A stretch of 64,000 nucleotides of DNA from Gambelia wislizenii (GCA_030847615.1 JAUMIR010000001.1:378678687-378742686), one strand, 5' to 3'; positions 11,116 to 21,593 are shown, counted from the stretch's first letter. Translations and numbers: made by a program. Notes: generated from the sequence alone by a model not told the origin.

Positions 11116-12220
11116 ATAGACAGGGGACCATGATTATAAAAGATAAGCTGAATAAAGGCTCAGTTCCTCAAAGTACAGAAAAAAGCCACTGCATCAGACA
11201 CAAGGACCCAATGCTTAGAGAAAAATAGAGCTAGTATTTTTTGACCCCCATCCCCCTTGCTGAAGCATCTCATCTCCACTCCTGGAAGACATGTAACAGT
11301 TGTAGTGATTTGGACCTAAGAGAAATTGAGGAGCTATTTGACATCTTGACAGCTAAGTCCTCTTTGCTTGCAGCCTGCATCAGAAACATCATAGAAAGGA
11401 TCCCAATAATCCCAAAATCCACTTAACTGCTACTCCATTTTGCTTATCTGTTAGAGTACCAAATATACTGTAAGAGGGGAAAAAACAATATACAGAATGA
11501 ATGCAAGTCAGTATAAGGTTCTAAGAGCAAAACTGAATGATTTGAGGCCCTTCTATTATTTCCATCAGTTCTCCCAGTGGAAATAAAACAGTAACAGATC
11601 TGGCTTACTGCAAAAGTAGATGCATAGCTTTGCAGTTATTCTAAATGTGTAAGGCTAAGATGACTTGGGCAACAGATATGTTCTGAGAACACAGGCTGAA
11701 AATACATACCTGACTCACTAGTTCACCATGGAAAGATGAGGATAAAATAATTCTAATGATAAAGTTTATTATTATTATCTAGATCTTATTTGTATCTGAA
11801 GGACCCCAGCTAATAACTGGGCCATACTAGACATGGACAATAACAGCACCATAGTCTCAAAATGTACCTGGAATGCATGATGATGATGATGATGATGATG
11901 ATGACAAAATGTAATAATATACAGTGGGCATTTTAGCTATAAGTGGGTACATACATATGACCAATTTGCCATTCTAAAGCTTTATCTTAATTCAGAAAGT
12001 CTACAAGATTGCATACATAAAGAAAGAAGTGTATGGCATGGACAGCTGGTCCTGCAAAACAGAAGAATGAGACTCAGCCCCCCCCCTTCTTCAGTTTTTA
12101 AATTTCAAGTACAAAAAATAAATCATGATCACTCAATATTACCATTTCCACATGCCCACTTTCTTCCCATTACTTAAATTACAAAGGCTAAGCTAAAACA
12201 TTACTAAGTGTCTCTGGACA
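11116..12220. other. Non-coding, with a (GAT)n microsatellite
   Basis: The (GAT)n run covers about 11878-11904. The rest has no recognised gene or repeat. Confidence 0.55.
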
Positions 12221-12350
12221 GCCTTCACAACCTAGTGCTCTCCACATGTGCAGGACTGGAACTTTCAAAATCCACAGGACAGTCATGTTGGCTGGGGAAT
12301 GATGGAAGTTATACTTCAACACATCTGGAGGGTACCAGGGCAGGAAAAGC
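12221..12350. mobile_element. Short palindromic repeat, hAT-like MITE fragment
   Basis: Left gtgctctccacatgtg and right acatctggagggtacc are inverted versions of the same end. Related sequence lies at 45866-45960, 51600-51670 and 54020-54140. The family is common in reptile DNA by my recollection; no target duplication is resolved here. Confidence 0.5.
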
Positions 12351-12780
12351 TTTTCTAGGCATTTAGAAGATCAAATAAAGTACTATAACCTAAATCCAAA
12401 TGTTCCTCCTAACCAGAGTTAAACCTATTCAAACAGGTGGACCTTGATAAATCAGCATTTATGTAAGTTTCATTGGTTCAACTGACCTATTATACAAAAA
12501 AGTGGATTTACAATAAGCTGTGATTCTATATCCACCCACTTCAAAGTAAGTACTACTGAGCTCAGTAGGATGTCCTTCTGGGTAGATATATATAGCATTT
12601 TGCTGTTAAACGTTTAAAAATTAAGGGACAGAGCATATAAAGTTTGCTTACTAAGATTTACAGTATCAACCAACTTATATTTCCTATGATATATGGCTAA
12701 AAGCAATAAAATATTTCAAAACCATTTTAAAGTTTTTTTGTTTTTTTTTTTAAATATGAACTTCAAAGTACCTATTTAGT

Positions 12781-13293
12781 CTAAGGGCTCATCTACAGAG
12801 GTAGAATATGCTGCTTCCTGCCAGCATATTCTGCCCACAGATCAGACCCATTCCTTCCCCCTACTGGTGTGAAATGGGATGGAGTCCAGACCACCATGCC
12901 ACCCCATCCGTGCTGCAACTGCCACCCCCTCTCATGTCCCACTCTCCAAAGCCATAAAGCCTGCCTGAAGCACATAAGCACGGTCCCCTGAATGTGACTA
13001 TCCTGTTCACATGCGGCAGACCTGCTTCCTGGCTTTAGAAGAGCAACAGCAGATGGCGGCTGCAGCAATGGGCTGGTGTGGCAGTGTGGGCTCATGAGAT
13101 CATGTGGGCTCCAATCCATTTTTTTGCCATCTGAAGTGGTTTTTCCCAGGTATTTTTTAAAAGCAGTGTAATGGGTTCTATGCCATCTTGGCCCTGGGGG
13201 AGTAAAATGGGCCAAAAGCCCCACATCTTCTGGACTGCAAGGCTTCAAGTCAGGGCGAAGACAGGGTAAACAGCCCATCTATATAAGGCCTAA
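12781..13293. mobile_element. Candidate non-autonomous DNA transposon
   Basis: Left end ctaagggctcatctaca and right end tatataaggcctaag form an imperfect inverted repeat (about 12 of 18 positions). The interior is more GC-rich than the flanks and has a small inner repeat of agaatatgctg. The 161-aa minus-strand frame here has no protein family features and is probably chance. Confidence 0.35.
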
Positions 13294-13584
13294 GTCTTAA
13301 ATTCAGGAGCAAAACTGTGTTCTAATGTTTAAAAAATGTTGCCAAGATACTTCGGCTTCAATGGAGGAAGGTCGATTGAAAATCAGAAATGAAGAAACAA
13401 AACATTAGGGAAGGTGAGTACCTCTGAAGCTTGCTACATGGACTCATACTTTGTCCTGGTTAAAGATGGGGGTCATTACAGTAATAGTGACATGTCCACT
13501 TGTTCCATAGCCTTCACACCTTTCGTATGCTCAAATTAGTGATGTAAAACTTTGTAAATGTTGTTCTCACAGGCAAAAATGAAA
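13294..13584. other. Non-coding, nothing recognised
   Basis: AT-rich linker without repeat or gene signal. Confidence 0.4.
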
Positions 13585-13874
13585 GATGTGAAATCGAAGG
13601 CTTTCACGGCCGGCATCCATAGATTTTCCTTGGTGTTTTTCCGGGCTGTGAGGCCATGTTCTGGAATAGTTTCTTTCCGATGGTTCACCTGCATCTGTGG
13701 CTTGCATCTTCAGAGAATGGTTGTGTAGGTGTGTGTGTGTGGAGTTTATATGCTATGAACCCCTGGTGGGGAATATATGTAAATTTGTGTAATTGGTTAA
13801 TTTCTGGGTATAGAAATGCAAGGCTCATTAATGTCTGTTTGGCTAATGTTTGGTTGATGGGCCATTATCTGCTG

Positions 13875-13955
13875 GAACTCCCCTTGTCCCTGGGTGGAAT
13901 TCCCTGGGTGGAATTCCCTTGTCCCTGGGTGGAATTCCCTTGTCCCTGGGTGGAA
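13875..13955. repeat. 22-bp minisatellite
   Basis: About three to four units of cttgtccctgggtggaattc in tandem, inside the Penelope-like element. The units translate on the minus strand as repeats of TREFHPG. Confidence 0.8.
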
Positions 13956-14005
13956 GTCTTGAGTTTTGATTCTATTGTTCTTCAAAACTGGGAGCCAGAT
14001 TTTGT

Positions 14006-14335
14006 TTACTTTGAGGGTTTCTTATTTCCTGTTGAAGTTGCCAGGTGTTTGTGGATTTCAATAGCTTTTCTGTGCATTCTGACATGATAGTTGTTGGCCT
14101 GGTCCAGAATTTCAGTGTTTTTAAATAGCATTTTGTGTCCAGGTTGGTTTATAACATGTTCTGCTACTACTGATTTTTCTGGCTGGCCTAGTCTGCAGTG
14201 TCTCTTATGTTCCTTGATTCGTGTTTGCACACTGCATTTAATGGTCCCTATGTAAACTTGTCCACAGCTGCATGGTATGCAGTAAACTCCTGCAGCTGTG
14301 AGAAAGTCTCTTTTATCCTTTGCTAAGTGTAACAT
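14006..14335 (-). pseudogene. GIY-YIG endonuclease fragment of a Penelope-like element
   Basis: The 109-aa minus-strand frame contains GVYCIPCSCGQVYIG, the hallmark of the GIY-YIG fold with the Cys pair seen in Penelope-like elements. It is followed by TRIKEHKRHC (the conserved Arg and the region around it) and an AEHVINQPGHK stretch. This nuclease nicks target DNA for target-primed reverse transcription in the family. Only this C-terminal domain is present; RT and the N-terminal parts are lost, so it is not functional on its own. Confidence 0.75.
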
Positions 14336-14869
14336 TTTTTGGATTTTGGATTCAATTGCACAAATTTACATATACACCCCAACAGGGGTTCACAACACAT
14401 AAACTCCACATACACTCCTACCCAACCACTCTCTGAACATGCCAGCCACAGATGCAGGCGAAACGTCAGAAAGAAACTATTCCAGAACACGGCCTCACAG
14501 ACCAGAAAAAAACCAAGGAAAAATGAAATATTTTACTATTTTCCTTCTCACTGCAAGAAAGTAGTCAAAAACTGCATAGTTTTCAAATGCGTATTTTCCA
14601 TTCGCCATTTTGTGTATTCACAGTTTGTAGCTGCTGCTCAACTAGCTCAAACTCCAAGACCCCACCCTCATCCTCTGCTCTCCTCCTGTCCTGGCAACAA
14701 AACATTCCAGCTTGCTTTCTTATCTAGCACTGTGATGCAGGCGGCTCCTATCCCTTTAACTTGCTGACATAGGGGCCTTTCTATCCCATCACTGCCACCA
14801 CTTTTGTGACATCACACCACCATGTCATGGCTGAACTACAGTTTCCCAGTGGTATAGCAGAAGTACTTT

Positions 14870-15262
14870 GGTGTGGCTGTGGCTTAATGGCTGTGCCTAC
14901 TTGTCAAAGAATCACTCATGCCAGGCAGCAAGGCTTGAATTAATATAAAGAATGTTTATTGTCACAGAATAAAATATAACTGCATAAACAAGTCATTTTG
15001 CCTGCACATACATTCACTCTATAAGCCTCTCCTCTCTCTCTCTTTCCCTCCAGCACACAGCTTAAGCTCTCTCCCACTCTCTCTGACAACTGCTCATGAA
15101 CTGCTACTTTTCATCACTCTCCCCCCTTTCTCCTCCAGAAGCCCATCCTCCTTCTACCTCCTCACAGAGGATTGGCTCCTGGAGCCCACTGTCCTCATTG
15201 GCTCCCCTAGCCATCCATCACAAGCACCAAAACAGCACTGCCCATTTAAAACACTCAGTAAA
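14870..15262 (-). mobile_element. Candidate LTR or ERV fragment, antisense
   Basis: On the minus strand there is a polyadenylation-like AATAAA context (plus: gaatgtttattgtcac near 14947-14964). It lies close to a downstream end and is preceded by a C/T-rich and GAGA-rich region. The composition and signal resemble the R region of an LTR. No clear TG...CA boundaries or target duplication could be set. The interior does not encode anything recognisable. Confidence 0.3.
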
Positions 15263-15527
15263 GTTGTGTTGTTGGCAGGGCAGAGGGAGGGAGATCTGGC
15301 AGGGAGGTGAGTGTGGGTGTAGGACATGATTTGTGTGCCCAGGGCTGGGTGTTGCTACTGCAGTGGCAGGTATCGGCAGTCCTGTTGGTGGGAGAGGAGT
15401 CTACAGTACTGCAGTGTAGTACGTATGTTGGTTGTGGGGCTTAACTTATGTTTTTTTCACTTTCACTGTGGTGCTCCACCCCTAACCTCAGTGAATGTGA
15501 AGGGACAACTTTGCAATTTGGGTCTTA

Positions 15528-15695
15528 TTCTGTGCAAAACGAAGCACATGTGGATATATATATATATATATATATCTCAGAAAACTGCATTTTCTGTGCA
15601 GAAGATACCATTTTCTGTGCAACCCCCCCCCACACACACATACATTTCTCACGCAGCACTCAAGAAACCCATTTTGGGACCATTTCTAAATATTC
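15528..15695. repeat. TTTTCTGTGCA-type degenerate repeat with a (TA)n run
   Basis: The motif attttctgtgcagaag and close variants recur here, with (TA)n at about 15555-15577 and a C-run followed by (CA)n near 15624-15640. Similar arrays are at 25960-26200, 28640-28990, 30885-31070 and more loosely 63530-63900. Confidence 0.45.
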
Positions 15696-16402
15696 TTTCC
15701 ATCTCAAATTAATTCCTACTCTTCTGTGTAAATTTTCATTTCTTTTTAAAGGCCTGCTAGCTTTGTCACGCTGATGCTACTTTACATAGATTTCATGTTT
15801 TTTCTGTTCATTTTGATGTTGTGTATATTTTCATTAAGACTATTTTATTAACTATCATTTATCTTCATGTTTTTTATTTATTCTTCTACTGCATCTTGAA
15901 CGTTTGAAGGAGAGGCACTACATATGGATACATAGCAAAAAAAAAAAAAAATCCCCACCATGAAATAAGAGAGACTTTTCCAGAAATCAATGGTTTCTGA
16001 TTTAATTTTGTACATGTGTATTGGTTTTATTATTCTTGTTTTGATTGCATTTCTATCTACTTTCACTTTTTGCCTCTTTAAATTTTTGATTTCACCTCCA
16101 CCCACCTGGAAACAGATATTTTAAGAGGTGTGGTAGAGGTCTTTAAAAAGAACATAATAATAATTATTATTTATTTATATCCCGCCCCTCTGCAAACAAT
16201 CGGGGTGGCTTACAACAGTAAAATAGTACATAGTATAAAACAACTCAAAATCCCTTCCCCCCCTTAAAACATTATTAAATCAATACGAATTAAAATCAGC
16301 ATATAATACAATTGTTATTAAAAAAAACCCTTCCTAGCGAGCAGCATCAGTTTAGGAGCTCCAGAATCAACCACCAGAGGGGGTTCCTGAGGCCAGGGTT
16401 AG

Positions 16403-18961
16403 CTATTCCAGAAAAGCCTGTCTGAAGAGATCTGTCTTGACAGCCTTTGTAAAGCTGTCTAATGATGTCAATAGGCGGATCTCATCCGGCAGGCCGTTCC
16501 ACAATTTGGGGGCGACAGCTGAAAAAGCCCTCTGGGAGGTGGTCACCAGCCTAGGTCTTTGTGGCTGCAACAAATTCCTCCCAGAGGACCGGAGAGTGCA
16601 GGGAGGATTATAAGGGAGAAGGTGGTCCCTGAGGTAGCTTGGGCCCAAACCATTTAGGGATTTAAAGGTGATAACCAACACCTTGTACTGGGCCCGGAAG
16701 CTGATAGGCAGCCAGTGGAGGTACCTCAGAACCGGCGTAATGTGGTCCCTCCTAGATGTTCCAGAAACTAGCCTGGCTGCCATATTTTGTACCAGCTGTA
16801 ATTTCCGAACTAAGCACAAGGGTAGCCCCATGTAGAGTGCATTACAGAAATCAAGACGTGAGGTTACCAGCACGTGCACAACAGTCTCAAGATCCCTTAC
16901 TTCCAGAAAAGGGCGCAGCTGGCGTATCAGCCGAAGCTGATAACAAGCGTTCCTGACTGTCGCATTTACCTGATTTGTCATCAGGAGCGATGAGTCAAGG
17001 AGCACCCCTAGACTGAGAACACAGTCACTGGAGGAGAGTGTGACCCCATCCAGGACTGGAGATTGCAACCCAATTCTTGGTTTCGGGGCCGCTACCGTGA
17101 GCACCTCCATCTTGTCTGAATTTGGTCTCAATATGTTTTTCCTCATCCAGCCCATTACTGCCCGAAGACATTCATTGAGAGAAGAGATGCCGTCAGAATT
17201 CGAGACTGACGAACGAGATATGGAGAAATAGATCTGAGTGTCATCTGCGTACTGATAACACCCAGCTCCATAACTCCAGATAATCTCACCCAGCGGCTTC
17301 ATACAGATGTTAAATAACATCGGGGACAGAATAGCACCCTGTGGTACTCCACAGGTAAGCTCTGTTTTACTGGAGCTACTGTCTCCAAGCAGCACTCTCT
17401 GGGTCCTGCCCGAGAGGAAGGACCGGAACCACTGCAAAGCAGTGCCTCCGATGCCTAACTCCCTCAGGCGATCCAGAAGAATGCTGTGATCTATCGTATC
17501 AAAAGCCACTGAGAGGTCTAGGAGCACCAACAGGGTCACACTACCCCTGTCGATGCTCAGACGCAGATCGTCGATCAAGGCAACCATGGCAGTCTCAACC
17601 CCAAAGCCTGTCCTAAAGCCAGTTTGAAATGGGTCTAGGTAATCAGTTTCATCCAAGACAGCTTGGAGTTGAAGGGCAACCACCGTCTCGATCATCTTGC
17701 TCAAAAATGGTAATAAAGAGACTGGCCTATAATTATTTATAGCCAGGGGGTCCAGGGAAGGTTTTTTCAAAATAGGCTTAACAGCCGCTTCCTTTAGACA
17801 TGATGGAATATATCCTTCCCTGAAGGACGCATTGATGATGCTCACAAGGAACTTCCGCAATGCATCCCCTCCCTGGACGGCCAGCCAAGACGGGCAAGGG
17901 TCGAGGGGGCAGGTTGTCTTCCTCACACTACTAAGGAGCTTGTCCACGTCACCAGTACTCACAGATTGAAGCTGATCCAGTATAATTACATCGGCAGAGT
18001 CGCTGGACACCTCGTCCATTGTTTCTGTTACAATAGTGGCATCTAAGTCAGCTCTTATCTGAGAGATTTTATCTGCAAAGAAGTTATCAAATGCATCACA
18101 GCAGGCAGTCATCAGGTTAAGCAGGGGATTTGGCACAGGGGACACCTGCGTCAGCTCCCTCACCACCCTAAACAGCTCTGCTGGATGGGACTCTGCAGAT
18201 GCAATATGTGCAGAGGAGAAGGATCTCTGCGCTGCACGCATTGCCTCCCAATAGGACCAAAGAAAGTTCCTATGGTGAGTTCTGTCAGATAAGAGTTGAG
18301 TCTTCCGCCACCTGTGCTCTAGTCGTTGTCCAAACTGCTTCTTTTCCCTAAGCTCAGGTGTATACCATGGCCTATGGTTAGAAGCAGATTGGCAAGGATG
18401 CTTGGGAGCAATCGTTTCAATAGCTCTGGTAAGGTCGGTGTTCCAGGTATTAACCAGAGCATCGACAGGATCACCGGCATTTCCAACCATTAAACCCTCT
18501 AAGGCTTTCTGGAAATCCATAGGTTCCATTAGCCTTTGAGGGTGGACCATTTTAATGGGTCCACCACCCCCGGTGGGGCAGATGTAGGCTCTAAGTTCCA
18601 TCTTGACCAGGAAATGATCTGTCCATGACAAAGCGGAGGTACTGATTTCCTTCGCCCACAGATATGCCTGATCCGAACTAAAGACCGCATCGAGTGTATG
18701 ACCTGCACAATGCATGAGCCCATTGACCAATTGGGATAGGCCCATGTTTGTCATGGTCTCCATGAACTTCCGAGCCATACCTGTTAAACTGGTCTCGAGC
18801 GGGATGTTGAAGTCCCCAAAACCAAAAGTCTGCGGGACTCCAGCAACACCTCTGAGACCAGCTGTGTCTGCTTGGTTAGGGAGTCTGCTAGACAACGGGG
18901 TGGCCGGTAGACTAGCAGAATCCCCAAGCTGTCCCTGGTCTTCAGGCTTAGGTACATACAC
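16403..18961 (-). CDS. L2-like LINE ORF2: partial APE endonuclease plus reverse transcriptase
   Basis: An 852-codon open frame, the longest in the window. Residues 49-52 are GDFN, the conserved endonuclease motif, and HTLDAVFSS follows near 88. The reverse transcriptase starts around residue 385. It has NYRPVSLLPF near 410, a LLDLSVAFDTIDH motif at 480-492, CGVPQGAILSP near 537 and the catalytic YADD at 571-574. The C-terminal region contains LDFCNALYMGLP and a final LFRQAF. The protein performs target-primed reverse transcription. The first Met of this frame is not the true start: the endonuclease N-terminus continues in another frame at 19029-18784 and farther upstream, so a frameshift has split the ORF. 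From this point to its stop the frame is intact, so the copy is fairly young. Confidence 0.85.
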   Translation of the reverse strand: MYVPKPEDQGQLGDSASLPATPLSSRLPNQADTAGLRGVAGVPQTFGFGDFNIPLETSLTGMARKFMETMTNMGLSQLVNGLMHCAGHTLDAVFSSDQAYLWAKEISTSALSWTDHFLVKMELRAYICPTGGGGPIKMVHPQRLMEPMDFQKALEGLMVGNAGDPVDALVNTWNTDLTRAIETIAPKHPCQSASNHRPWYTPELREKKQFGQRLEHRWRKTQLLSDRTHHRNFLWSYWEAMRAAQRSFSSAHIASAESHPAELFRVVRELTQVSPVPNPLLNLMTACCDAFDNFFADKISQIRADLDATIVTETMDEVSSDSADVIILDQLQSVSTGDVDKLLSSVRKTTCPLDPCPSWLAVQGGDALRKFLVSIINASFREGYIPSCLKEAAVKPILKKPSLDPLAINNYRPVSLLPFLSKMIETVVALQLQAVLDETDYLDPFQTGFRTGFGVETAMVALIDDLRLSIDRGSVTLLVLLDLSVAFDTIDHSILLDRLRELGIGGTALQWFRSFLSGRTQRVLLGDSSSSKTELTCGVPQGAILSPMLFNICMKPLGEIIWSYGAGCYQYADDTQIYFSISRSSVSNSDGISSLNECLRAVMGWMRKNILRPNSDKMEVLTVAAPKPRIGLQSPVLDGVTLSSSDCVLSLGVLLDSSLLMTNQVNATVRNACYQLRLIRQLRPFLEVRDLETVVHVLVTSRLDFCNALYMGLPLCLVRKLQLVQNMAARLVSGTSRRDHITPVLRYLHWLPISFRAQYKVLVITFKSLNGLGPSYLRDHLLPYNPPCTLRSSGRNLLQPQRPRLVTTSQRAFSAVAPKLWNGLPDEIRLLTSLDSFTKAVKTDLFRQAFLE

Positions 18962-19230
18962 TCAAAGTGGGCTGTGTTCCAGACAGGTATCCTGGTCAAG
19001 GTCAGGTGGTTCTTATGGACTAGAGCCATTCCCCCCCCCGCCCACTTCCCCTCACCTGCTCGCTAACAGAGTACCTGGCTGGGAGGGCCTGTGCCCATGT
19101 GACAGCTCTATCCTCTCCCAGCCAGGTCTCCATGAAGCAAGCCAGGTCGGCGTCCTCATCCAAGAGAAGATCCTGGATGATATGAGTCTTATTCTTCACC
19201 GACCTGCGTTGCAGAGGAGCAGTGTGAGGT
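18784..19230 (-). pseudogene. L2-like LINE ORF2 N-terminal endonuclease, frameshifted part
   Basis: The minus-strand frame at 19029-18784 carries MALVHKNHLTLTRIP, then ECMYLSLKTRDSLG and YRPPRC, conserved blocks of the APE-type endonuclease. It runs out just before the GDFN motif, which is in the frame of the large ORF. Further upstream on this strand (about 19085-19200) the LACFMETWL block can be read in another frame. At least two single-base frame changes therefore separate the endonuclease blocks. Confidence 0.75.
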
Positions 19231-19244
19231 TCTGTGGAATGGTT

Positions 19245-19249
19245 GGTCC
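19245..19249. repeat. Left target-site duplication GGTCC
   Basis: GGTCC lies directly before the first LTR and is repeated directly after the second LTR at 24745-24749. A 5-bp duplication is usual for Ty3/Gypsy integrases. Confidence 0.95.
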
Positions 19250-19849
19250 TGTCATGGTCAGTCAGGACTCTGAGGACTCAGAAGGCGAGGAGGCTGAGCC
19301 AGTAGCAGAAGAGCTGGCTGAGTCTGAGTCTAGCCCTGAAGAACCCAGGGCTCAGCAGCCTAGCCCTCCCCCAGCTCAGGGTCCAAGCCTGGGAGACATA
19401 ATGGAGCAAGAGCAAGAGGTAGAAGAGCAGGTACCTACCTTTAGCCAAAGGAGAGCAGAGAAGGCGTGGCTGCGTCATTCCCAGAGATTAAGAGACAGAA
19501 GCTCATCAATCACCCTGCAGCTGGGAGTGGGAGCTGGGCCAACATAAGCAGCTGGGGGAGGCTGAGTTCCTTGTTTCAAGCAGTCTGTATTACCTGGAGG
19601 AAGCCTCTGCCTGTGACTCTTCTGGAACCTTGCTATTTTGAGACTTTGGATATCTTGACCTTGGACTGCCTTCGTTGACCCACCTGCCGGAACCCTTTTG
19701 ACCTTGGACTGCCTCTTCGTTCTGCACTCTCTCTCTGTGTGTACTTCTGACCCTGTAGGACTGCTACTGACAACACCAGGTACTGTGCTTTTCAACTGGG
19801 TTGTTGCTGAGCCAGGCTCCTTATCAGCTATTGAGTTGGCTTCACGACA
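19250..19849 (+). repeat. 5' LTR of the Gypsy element
   Basis: Starts TGTCATGGTCAGTCAGG and ends CTTCACGACA, with a TGTC/GACA terminal inverted repeat. By eye it differs from the 3' LTR at about 9 of 600 positions. A TATA-like CATAAG at 19543-19548 precedes GTTTCAAGCAGT at 19573, the inferred start of R. U3 contains an open acidic reading frame that also ends the pol frame in the 3' LTR. Confidence 0.95.
19543..19584 (+). promoter_or_regulatory. LTR core promoter and inferred transcript start
   Basis: CATAAG lies 25-30 bp upstream of 19573. Position 19573 begins the 12-mer GTTTCAAGCAGT, complementary to the primer-binding position after the LTR. In the Tf1/sushi group the primer is the transcript 5' end, so this places transcription start at or next to 19573. 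The TATA-like match is weak and the start is inferred. Confidence 0.55.
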
Positions 19850-19851
19850 GA

Positions 19852-19863
19852 ACTGCTTGAAAC
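19852..19863 (+). promoter_or_regulatory. Self-priming primer-binding site
   Basis: ACTGCTTGAAAC begins 2 nt after the 5' LTR and is the exact reverse complement of 19573-19584 inside the LTR. No tRNA-type TGG start is present. This agrees with self-primed reverse transcription described for Tf1 and relatives, in which the folded 5' end of the RNA serves as primer. Confidence 0.75.
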
Positions 19864-19883
19864 CCCTTAATCAAGCTGATAAG

Positions 19884-20770
19884 ATGGCAGAGTCTGCTGT
19901 GATTCAGGAACTATTATCCCAAAACCAGCAATTAGCAGCCCAGCTGGCACAATTAACTCAAGGCTTGGCTGCACTACAGAACCAACCCCCACCCCAGCCA
20001 TGGGGGAAATCTATCATTGCTTTACCTGAAAAGTTTTCTGGTGAGAGAGCATTATTGGACAGTTTTATAGCAAACTGCAAGCTGCACTTCAAAATCAGAG
20101 GGGCTGATTTCCACACGGACACTCACAAAGTGGCCTTCATTATCAGTCTGTTAGCTGGTCCTGCAAGTAAATGGACTACTCCCTATCTGAATGAGGATAG
20201 TCCAGTCCTCAACCGCTTGCAGGATTTCCTGCAAGAAATGAGAGCTACCTGGGGTGATCCTGTAAAAACTGAAACTGCTGAGCACCGGATTAAGACCCTC
20301 CAGCAAGGCAAAGGCTCTGTGGTTGAATATGCCACTGCCTTCCGTCTCATAGCCCAGGACCTGACTTGGAACCAGAGTGCCTTGCAGGCTCAGTTTCGCT
20401 GGGGGTTGGCAGACCCCATTTTGGATGAGCAGGCCCGCTCAGAGCCTCCAGACACCTTAACTGCCTTGATTACCCAAGCAACACACATAGACTGCCGCCT
20501 CTCAGCTCGCAGGCAGGCCAGGCGTTCCAACCCGCCCTCTTCCCCAGTGATTGCACCCCAGACACAGGCAACTACCCCATGGCTGCCCCACCTGCAGAAG
20601 AACCAATGCAGCTGGGAGGGGCACGGCCGCGGCTCTCTGCGGCTGAGAAGGAACGAAGAAGGAGAGAGGGGATCTGCCTGTACTGTGGTCTCTCAGGGCA
20701 TTTTGCCAGAAAGTGCCCAGCCAAGGGACACCGAGCACAGCTGCCGAGAAACGGGCAGTCCCAGGTGTAG
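19884..20770 (+). pseudogene. gag: Gypsy gag, frameshifted
   Basis: Starts at ATG 19884 (MAESAVIQELL), 34 nt after the LTR. An N-terminal heptad-like region is followed by a retrotransposon gag domain (PEKFSGERALLDSF, then VVEYATAFRLIAQD), the type also known from domesticated sushi-derived genes of vertebrates. The frame shifts near 20575. The second frame carries a CCHC zinc knuckle [14 protein letters not shown] at about 20678-20719 and stops at 20768-20770. The protein would form the particle and bind RNA. The shift before the knuckle disables this copy; the later change of frame into pol could be natural. Confidence 0.85.
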
Positions 20771-21592
20771 AGCAGGTTCACCACCTGGGAACGTCCTCGG
20801 AACCTGTTAAACCCAGCATGACCTGCAGCAAAGACCCGTTGTTGGTGGCAGCTAACCTTAGACTGCCTTCCATGGAGTTTGTCCCCCTGGGAGCCATGAT
20901 AGACTCAGGAGCCTCCAACAATTTCATGGACTTAGGATTTGCCACCAGTCATCAGATACCACCGGAGGCCCTAGCTGAGCCTAGACCCGTAGAGACTATT
21001 GATGGGTGGCTCCTGCGGTCCGGTCCTGTAACTCACCAGACCCCGTTGCTTCACTTGGAGATCCAGGGCCACGTTGAGGAGATCCAGTTCCTGTTGGCCG
21101 AGGTGCCTCACTTCCCTTTGGTCCTAGGGATGCCCTGGCTTTCCAAGCATAATCCACACATCTCGTGGGCCCGGCAGGAGGTTTTGTTCACCTCCGAGTT
21201 TTGCCAGGAGCACTGTTGGCCAGAGCGGATCCCAGCGGCCATGGCAACAGACGCCAAGGAGTGCACAGTGATGCTGCCCGAGAAATACCGGGATTTTGCC
21301 GATGTCTTTGACAAGAAGGAGGCGGATCGGCTCCCGCCACACAGACCGTATGACTGTGCCATTGACTTAATACCTGGCGCCCCGATCCCAGCGGGATGCC
21401 TCTACTCCCTCTCAGAGCCTGAACTGGCGGCTCTGAGGGATTTCTTGGAAAAGAACCTCAAGAGGGTGTTTATCCGCCCTTCAAAGTCTCCTGCAGGCAC
21501 CCCTGTGTTGTTTGTGCGGAAAAAGTGTGGGGAGTTACGTCTCTGCAATGACTACCGTGCCCTTAACCGGATCACCATCAGGAACTGGTACC
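20713..21592 (+). pseudogene. pol: Gypsy pol: protease and N-terminal reverse transcriptase
   Basis: This frame holds the aspartic protease motif ([10 protein letters not shown]) near 20896, a LVLGMPWL flap/hydrophobic motif typical of Gypsy proteases near 21120, a linker, then the start of RT. The RT start includes the [19 protein letters not shown] region and [11 protein letters not shown]. The frame overlaps the gag knuckle frame in the -1 direction and ends in a stop at 21601 after a one-base shift near 21590. The protease matures gag and pol. Confidence 0.88.
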
Positions 21593-21593
21593 C

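Larger units (their letters stand above)
13585..14525 (-). mobile_element. Penelope-like element 3' part with inverted termini
   Basis: Outer arms at about 13620-13800 and 14355-14525 are inverted copies of each other (for example ctggaatagtttctttc against gaaagaaactattccag). Between them the minus strand encodes a GIY-YIG endonuclease frame, annotated separately. Penelope-like retroelements carry RT plus GIY-YIG and have characteristic direct/inverted terminal repeats, so both features agree. The reverse transcriptase is absent. A minisatellite at 13875-13955 (unit about 22 bp, gtccctgggtggaattccc) lies inside. A second copy is at 30190-30817. Confidence 0.75.
16140..19244 (-). mobile_element. 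L2-like LINE, 3' and central portion (minus)
   Basis: From its 3' tail at about 16150-16175 (minus: taaataaataataattatt) up to the target site of the Gypsy element. It holds the large ORF2 frame and part of the endonuclease. The continuation of the same LINE lies beyond the Gypsy insertion from 24750. The 3' end motif atatcccgcccctctgc is shared in form with other L2-like tails in the window (5.3, 45.3 and 58.7 kb). Confidence 0.85.

Noticed and set aside
12793..13278. 161-aa minus-strand open frame
   Set aside because: No family motif, and it lies inside a GC-richer candidate DNA transposon where long chance frames are expected.
13656..14087. 143-aa plus-strand open frame with repeated FPCPWVE
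   Set aside because: It is the opposite strand of the Penelope-like element; the repeat comes from the 22-bp minisatellite.
18714..19547. 277-aa plus-strand open frame
   Set aside because: A chance join of antisense LINE sequence with the U3 frame of the Gypsy LTR; only the LTR part is meaningful.
20713..20770. Programmed -1 frameshift between gag and pol
   Set aside because: The frames overlap in the -1 direction, but no clear slippery heptamer was found and the copy has other shifts, so it is left open.
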